Shown here: positions 7,391 to 11,327 of the stretch, one piece after another
How positions within the stretch are numbered: the stretch's first letter is position 1
How the letters are laid out: the number at the start of each line of letters is the position of its first letter
Origin: Verrucomicrobiaceae bacterium
GTDB taxonomy: Bacteria > Verrucomicrobiota > Verrucomicrobiia > Verrucomicrobiales > Verrucomicrobiaceae
NCBI GenBank assembly: GCA_021151605.1
Contig: JAGKWZ010000170.1
Span: 1-11,327 of the forward strand
Length of the DNA stretch: 11,327 bases
Direction of reading: 5' to 3'
Notes under the pieces: model-generated
Told to the model about the DNA's origin: nothing
Database searches by the model: none
Seen by the model: only the letters and a program-made list of their open reading frames with translations
Translations under genes and position numbers: made by a program

Positions 7391-7553
7391 GCCAGGAAAA
7401 GGTGAATGGCATAACACGCAGAGGCCGTGCCATGCTGGACTCTATGCGTTAGCGGTTTTGACCGTATGTAGCAAGCCCTTTGGATGAACTCTCATTGCGT
7501 TCATTTGTGACGTCCTGACAGGGCGCAGAGTGCTACCACGTAGTTCTGGAGCC

Positions 7554-8903
7554 ATGCCCACTGACCGTCGCTCCTTTCTCAAGTCCTCCTCCCTCGCCGC
7601 CAGCGCCCTCGCTTTCCCCGCCGTGGTGAAGTCTGCCAGCCCGAACTCGAAGCTCCAAGTCGTGTCCGTGGGTGCGAACGGGATGGCTTTCAGTGACATC
7701 AAGAACATCGCTGGTCATGCGAACGTGCAATACGTCGGCTTCTGCGACATCGACAGCAGCCGCTTCGACAAGGTCGATGCCGAGCATCCCGGCGTGGCGC
7801 ACTTTGCCGACTTCCGCGACATGTTCGCCAAGCTGGGCGACAAGTTTGACGCCGTAAACGTCGGCATTCCTGACCACATGCACGCAAAGGTGGCCATCGA
7901 TGCCATGCGCCTGGGCAAGCACGTCTATTGTCAGAAGCCGCTCGCCCACACGGTCTGGGAAGCACGCCAGATGCGCCTGGAAGCAGCGAAGGCCAAGGTC
8001 GTGACCCAGATGGGAAATCAGATCCACTCGAACCTCGAATACCGCCTCGGCACTCGCCTCATCAAAGAAGGCGCGATTGGCAAAATCAAAGAAGTGTACT
8101 CCTGGGTGGCCGTTACTGGCAACGAGCGCAACAAACGTCTCGCTCCCGCGCCGGGTGCTAAAGTGCCCGCTCATGTGAACTGGGATCTCTGGCTCGGTGT
8201 GGCTCCAATGCGTGAGTATGCCCCGTGCTACCATCCCTTTGTCTGGCGCGACTGGCAGGACTTCGGCGGCGGCGCGCTGGGTGACTTCGGCTGCCACATT
8301 CTTGATCCCGTCTTCACTGCGCTCGGTATCAAAGCCCCGCTCACCATCACGGCTGAAAACAGCGGCGTGAACGAGCACATCTGGCCGACGAACGAAACCA
8401 TCGAGTATGTCTTCCCCGGCAATGAACTCATCGCTGGCAAGACGCTCAAGGTGACCTGGATGGACGGTGGCCTGCGCCCCGACCGCAAGCTTGCTCGGAT
8501 GCCTGACAATCTGGACCTGCCACGCAGTGGATCACTCTTCATCGGCGAAGAAGGCAATATGGTGCTCGCCCATGTCGCAGGACCTCGCTTGTATCCTTTG
8601 GAGAAGTTCACGGGCTTCAAGTATCCGAAAGAGCAGGGCCTGAGCCACTGGCACCGCTGGGTGGATGCCTGCCTCGGCGGCGAAAAGACCAGCGATGGCT
8701 TCGACTACGCCGGTCCGCTTTCGGAAACCGTGCAGCTCGGCAATGTCGCCACACGTCTCGCCATCGGTGAGATCGACCAGCGCACGGGCCGCCCGCTCGA
8801 TCTCAAAACGCTCGAATGGGACACCGAAGCCTTCGCCTTTAAAAACAACCCAGTTGCCGACAAACTGCTCACGAAGACCTATCGCGAAGGCTGGGCCATC
8901 TGA
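7554..8903 (+). CDS. Gfo/Idh/MocA-family oxidoreductase with Tat signal
   Basis: This 449-residue protein begins with a twin-arginine signal (DRRSFLKSSSLAASALAFPA), so it is probably exported folded with its NAD(P) cofactor. The Rossmann loop VSVGANGMA (38-45) follows, and the typical EKP motif appears as CQKP with Lys128. The C-terminal alpha/beta domain includes FGGGALGDFGCHILD with the probable catalytic His248. Length and layout are those of exported Gfo/Idh/MocA dehydrogenases common in PVC bacteria, which act on sugars or sugar derivatives; the substrate cannot be read from the sequence. I chose ATG 7554, with GGAG just upstream (short spacing), over an in-frame GTG at 7530, because it places the RR motif at residues 5-6. 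The gene is divergent from the amidase operon and convergent with the SDR-ROK-SIS operon. Confidence 0.9.
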   Translation: MPTDRRSFLKSSSLAASALAFPAVVKSASPNSKLQVVSVGANGMAFSDIKNIAGHANVQYVGFCDIDSSRFDKVDAEHPGVAHFADFRDMFAKLGDKFDAVNVGIPDHMHAKVAIDAMRLGKHVYCQKPLAHTVWEARQMRLEAAKAKVVTQMGNQIHSNLEYRLGTRLIKEGAIGKIKEVYSWVAVTGNERNKRLAPAPGAKVPAHVNWDLWLGVAPMREYAPCYHPFVWRDWQDFGGGALGDFGCHILDPVFTALGIKAPLTITAENSGVNEHIWPTNETIEYVFPGNELIAGKTLKVTWMDGGLRPDRKLARMPDNLDLPRSGSLFIGEEGNMVLAHVAGPRLYPLEKFTGFKYPKEQGLSHWHRWVDACLGGEKTSDGFDYAGPLSETVQLGNVATRLAIGEIDQRTGRPLDLKTLEWDTEAFAFKNNPVADKLLTKTYREGWAI

Positions 8904-8904
8904 G

Positions 8905-8973
8905 TTCGTAGTTCGGGCTTCAGCCCGCGCTTGGGCCAGGCGTCCAATCCCCGGCAAAAGCCGGAACTACAAA
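8905..8973. repeat. REP-like compound palindromic element between convergent genes
   Basis: Bases 8905-8920 (TTCGTAGTTCGGGCTT) and the reverse complement of 8958-8973 (TTTGTAGTTCCGGCTT) agree at 14 of 16 positions. Inside them are two separate hairpins: GGGC-TTCA-GCCC at 8915-8926 and CCGGC-AAAA-GCCGG at 8951-8964. The element starts one base after the oxidoreductase stop, and its right arm supplies the TAG stop (8967-8969) of the SIS-domain gene. The architecture resembles REP/BIME elements. It could also act as a bidirectional terminator or 3'-end stabiliser. Only one copy is in the window, so repetitiveness in the genome is inferred. Confidence 0.65.
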
Positions 8974-9746
8974 CCCAATCCCGCATAATACGGAGCGATC
9001 CGCCGCGCGTGTTCGTCATACGCGGCTTCGAAGAGTGCCGTGGCGCGCTCAACTCCGACGACGGCTCCCGCCGTGAGCACCTTGGGCGGCTGACCTGCTT
9101 TCACGAGACGGTCGGCCACTTCGGCTTTGATAGCATTCACGAGCAGGCATCCCCCCACCGTGCTGCCAGGGGCGACAGGCGTTTCGAGGCCTTCAATCTT
9201 CACCATCGCGTCTCCGACAGGCGCACCGGTATCGAGCACAATGTCGGCGAAGTCCTGGAGCTTCTTGCCGCCAGGATGCCGCGTCTTGCTGGCATCGGCG
9301 TGGACCTTGGAAATAATGGCCACCACCTTCACGCCACGTCGCTGAAACTCCTCCGCCATCTCCACCGGCACCACATTGCAGCCGCTGGAAGACACCACGA
9401 GGGCGCTGTCGCCTGCCTTGAGATCAAAATTGCGCAAAATGCGAGCAGCGAGGCCACTCACATTCTCCAGGAACATCGCCTGACGTTGTCCATTGGCTCC
9501 GACGACGAGGTTATGAAAGGTCAGTGATAGCTCAACGATGGGATTGAACCCAGGGAACGAGCCATATCTCGGCCACATCTCCTCCACGAGGATGCGGCTG
9601 TGGCCCGAACCAAAGACATGCACCATTTGCCCCGCGAGTATGGTCTTGGAAAAGAGATCCGCTGTTTGTGAAATGAGCGGAAGCTGCGCACGAACGCAGT
9701 CGATGAGATTCGCGGATTTGGCGAGGTAGGTTTCAGCAGGAGTCAT
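8967..9746 (-). CDS. SIS-domain protein, UPF0309-like (putative phosphosugar-binding protein)
   Basis: This 259-residue protein contains one sugar isomerase (SIS) domain. Phosphosugar-binding loops are visible as FGSGHSRILVEEM (45-57) and VVSSSGCNVVPVEMA (117-131), followed by VKVVAIIS and a distinctive RHPGGKKLQDFADIVLDTGAP segment. Together these resemble the UPF0309 group of SIS proteins, whose reaction is not established; relatives isomerise or cleave amino-sugar phosphates. The protein is probably cytoplasmic, with no signal peptide. Its ATG at 9746 overlaps the stop of the ROK kinase gene in an ATGA, with no Shine-Dalgarno of its own, so translation probably depends on reinitiation. It is the last gene of the SDR-ROK-SIS operon and most likely handles the sugar phosphate made by the kinase. 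Its last codons run into the REP-like element. Confidence 0.86.
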   Translation of the reverse strand: MTPAETYLAKSANLIDCVRAQLPLISQTADLFSKTILAGQMVHVFGSGHSRILVEEMWPRYGSFPGFNPIVELSLTFHNLVVGANGQRQAMFLENVSGLAARILRNFDLKAGDSALVVSSSGCNVVPVEMAEEFQRRGVKVVAIISKVHADASKTRHPGGKKLQDFADIVLDTGAPVGDAMVKIEGLETPVAPGSTVGGCLLVNAIKAEVADRLVKAGQPPKVLTAGAVVGVERATALFEAAYDEHARRIAPYYAGLGL

Positions 9747-10648
9747 GAAGATGAAATGTTAAGTTGATGAACGCAGCCATAAGCACCCGCCCACTCTCCA
9801 GCAGAAGCGAGAGCCAGTCGGACGCGATGCCCGCCTGGAGCCCATTCAAACTCATCGAGGTAGGTTTGCAGCGGCTGCAAAAGTTGATCCCCAGCTCCGG
9901 AGGCGATGCCGCCGCCGAGGATGACGAGTTCGGGATCGAGGACATTGATGAGCGAAACAATGCCGACAGCCAGGTAGCGCACAGATTCGAGCCAGAGCGC
10001 TTGCGCATCGGCATCACCCGAAGTAGCGGCAGCGACGAGCATGTGAGTGTTCTCATACTTCCCAGCCCCACGCTCCTGAAGCGTCTTGTTGCCGAGGAAG
10101 GATTCCAGGCTGCCGGGCGTGTTAAAGATGTCCTTCGGAGCCTTCGCATCGACGGTGATGTGCCCGAGATGTCCGCCGCGGCCGATGTGGCCTTTGAGCA
10201 ATCGTCCGCCGCTGAGCACAGCGCCGCCGACTCCTGTGCCGAGCGTGATCATGAAGACATCCTGGCAGCCCTTCGCCGCGCCGATCCATACCTCGCCGAG
10301 CAAGGCCGCGTGCGCGTCATTGAGCACCTGCACCTCGCGTTCGAGAAAGCTGGGCCAGTCAAACTTCTCGAGCCCATGCATCCGGCCCGGCATCCAATCG
10401 ATGCAGCGCCCATTCGTGTTCGCCAAACCAGGCGCGGACAATCCGACTCGCAGCTTTTCGCCGCTAGCTTTGGCTTCCAGTTCATGCACGATCTCCCGCA
10501 CCGTGTGTGCGAAGCGAGGTTCATGGCCCACAAACTCGCCATCGAGCGTCGGATTAGAGATGCTCGACACAAGCTCGCCTGAAGTGCGATCAATGAGCGC
10601 TGCCTTGATGTTCGTGCCGCCGAGATCGATGCCAATCGCCAAACTCAT
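9743..10648 (-). CDS. ROK-family sugar kinase with degenerate zinc motif
   Basis: This 301-residue protein has the ROK/hexokinase fold: phosphate loop IGIDLGGTN (5-13), catalytic Asp111 in VLNDAHAALLGE, and LGTGVGGAV (136-144). It should phosphorylate a hexose or N-acylated amino sugar with ATP. The ROK signature is altered: the usual ExGH is HLGH (160-163), and the region that normally carries CxCGxxGC reads PKDIFNTPGSLES, so all zinc-binding cysteines are absent although H163 remains. No helix-turn-helix precedes the kinase domain, so it is not an Mlc/NagC-type repressor. The start is ATG 10648, which overlaps the SDR stop as ATGA and has AGGGAG about 12 bases upstream; a longer in-frame extension to 10759 lies entirely within the SDR gene and is rejected. 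Its stop overlaps the SIS gene start in the same way. Confidence 0.88.
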   Translation of the reverse strand: MSLAIGIDLGGTNIKAALIDRTSGELVSSISNPTLDGEFVGHEPRFAHTVREIVHELEAKASGEKLRVGLSAPGLANTNGRCIDWMPGRMHGLEKFDWPSFLEREVQVLNDAHAALLGEVWIGAAKGCQDVFMITLGTGVGGAVLSGGRLLKGHIGRGGHLGHITVDAKAPKDIFNTPGSLESFLGNKTLQERGAGKYENTHMLVAAATSGDADAQALWLESVRYLAVGIVSLINVLDPELVILGGGIASGAGDQLLQPLQTYLDEFEWAPGGHRVRLALASAGEWAGAYGCVHQLNISSS

Positions 10649-11327
10649 GATGCTTTGTTTCTCCCTTCGCTGACAGTCCATCCGCCATCCACGGCGATCA
10701 CCTGCCCGGTGATGAACTTGGCTGCCCGAGAGAGCAAAAAGAGCGCGGCACCATCGCAATCCTCCGGCGCGCCCACACGGCCTCCATCGAGCGGTTGTTT
10801 CGCGGCCACGAAGTCCATGATCGCCTCATTGCCCACCGCACGCTGAGACATCGGCGTCTCCACCAGAGCGGGAGCGAGCACATTCACGCGGATGTTTTGC
10901 GGTGCGTAGTAGCTGGCGATGGATTTGCTGAAGCCGAGGATACCCGCCTTCGCCGCCGCATAGGCATGACTGGCAAAGAACTCCGGCGAAGGCGACCAGC
11001 CAAGCACGCTGCCCATATTCAAAATACAGCCACCTCCGCCCTGCCTGATGAACTGCCGCACCGCCGCGCGATTCGAAAGCATGATGGAACTCAAATTCAG
11101 ATCCAGCGTGTAGCGCAGGCCTTCGTCGGTCATCTCATGCAGCGGCCCATCGCCCTTCGAGCGACCACTTCCGCCAGCCACATGGTAAAGCGCATCCAGC
11201 CTGCCAAACGCCTCCACCGCCAGCGCCACCGCGCGCTCCGAAGTCTCGGACAAAGCCGCATCACCCGCAAAGCCGCGCGCATTGGCACCGAGTTGCGCCA
11301 GCGCCGCCTGCACGTTCGCTTCCGAGC
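10645..11327 (-). CDS. SDR-family NAD(P)-dependent oxidoreductase, N-terminus outside window
   Basis: The frame stays open to the right edge, giving about 227 residues and lacking roughly the first 30 (the nucleotide-binding TGxxxGxG loop must lie outside). Classical short-chain dehydrogenase features remain: HVAGG (equivalent to NNAG), DLNLSSIMLS with the structural Asn, ILNMGSVLG with the catalytic Ser, YAAAK with the catalytic Tyr and Lys, the segment RVNVLAPALVETPM, and the C-terminal ITGQVIAVDGGW. Such enzymes oxidise or reduce sugars, polyols or acyl chains; the kinase and SIS neighbours favour a sugar or polyol here, by inference. The stop TGA at 10645-10647 overlaps the ROK kinase start as ATGA, so this is the first visible gene of the operon. 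An internal GTG at 11313 is not a credible start because it would cut into the Rossmann fold. Confidence 0.88.
   Translation of the reverse strand, partial: SEANVQAALAQLGANARGFAGDAALSETSERAVALAVEAFGRLDALYHVAGGSGRSKGDGPLHEMTDEGLRYTLDLNLSSIMLSNRAAVRQFIRQGGGGCILNMGSVLGWSPSPEFFASHAYAAAKAGILGFSKSIASYYAPQNIRVNVLAPALVETPMSQRAVGNEAIMDFVAAKQPLDGGRVGAPEDCDGAALFLLSRAAKFITGQVIAVDGGWTVSEGRNKAS

Noticed and set aside
7456..7486. TTGACC followed at about 17 bases by TGGATG as a sigma-70 promoter for the oxidoreductase gene.
   Set aside because: The -35 box is good, but the -10 box matches only about three of six bases, so the call would not be reliable.
7533..8378. Minus-strand open frame (281 codons) opposite the Gfo/Idh/MocA gene.
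   Set aside because: The plus strand encodes a well-supported Tat-exported oxidoreductase; the antisense product is a His/Val-rich shadow without family features.
9764..10582. Plus-strand open frame (272 codons) opposite the ROK kinase gene.
   Set aside because: It is a shadow of the kinase, which has clear ROK motifs and start/stop overlaps with both operon neighbours.
10649..10759. 37-codon upstream extension of the ROK kinase.
   Set aside because: It lies wholly within the SDR coding region, and the phosphate loop begins four residues after the ATG at 10648, as is normal for ROK kinases.

Overview
This window looks like ordinary chromosomal DNA from a member of the PVC superphylum, most likely a Verrucomicrobiota bacterium of the Prosthecobacter/Verrucomicrobium kind. 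That placement is inferred from the overall character of the proteins: a Tat-exported Gfo/Idh/MocA oxidoreductase with a QKP motif, an exported two-domain alpha/beta-hydrolase, a DUF6263-like secreted protein, moderately high GC and mostly weak Shine-Dalgarno sequences. No database search was possible. There is no rRNA, tRNA, CRISPR array, transposase or phage gene, and no gap over 300 bases without a gene.

Layout. Bases 1-147 are the C-terminal end of glycine decarboxylase (gcvP, plus strand). It converges, with 2 bases between the stop codons, on a minus-strand pair: a secreted DUF6263-like protein (2019-1135) followed by a UbiA-family prenyltransferase (1109-150). Across a 197-base divergent region lies glnB, encoding the nitrogen-signalling PII protein (2217-2564), with a good sigma-54 promoter candidate upstream and a clear intrinsic terminator downstream. 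Next is a large exported esterase-like hydrolase (2683-4788) with an intact catalytic domain and an apparently dead second one.

Facing it is a minus-strand three-gene run: N-acetylmuramoyl-L-alanine amidase (7390-6761), bifunctional NAD(P)HX epimerase/dehydratase (6748-5276) and a 4HBT/YbgC-like thioesterase (5248-4793). A 163-base divergent gap separates this run from a Tat-signal Gfo/Idh/MocA oxidoreductase (7554-8903, plus strand).

The right end is a tightly coupled minus-strand operon: an SDR oxidoreductase (its start is outside the window, stop 10645), a ROK-family sugar kinase (10648-9743) and a UPF0309-like SIS-domain protein (9746-8967). Both junctions are 4-base ATGA overlaps. These genes probably form a small sugar or amino-sugar utilisation pathway whose substrate I cannot name. 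The operon converges on the oxidoreductase gene at a REP-like palindromic element (8905-8973) that contains the stop codon of the SIS gene.

Most of the window is housekeeping and peripheral carbohydrate metabolism. The most interesting points are the SDR-ROK-SIS cassette with a ROK protein that has lost its zinc-binding cysteines, the REP-like element, the sigma-54-type glnB promoter, and the tandem hydrolase with one degenerate domain. I see no evidence for a wholly new defence or mobile system.
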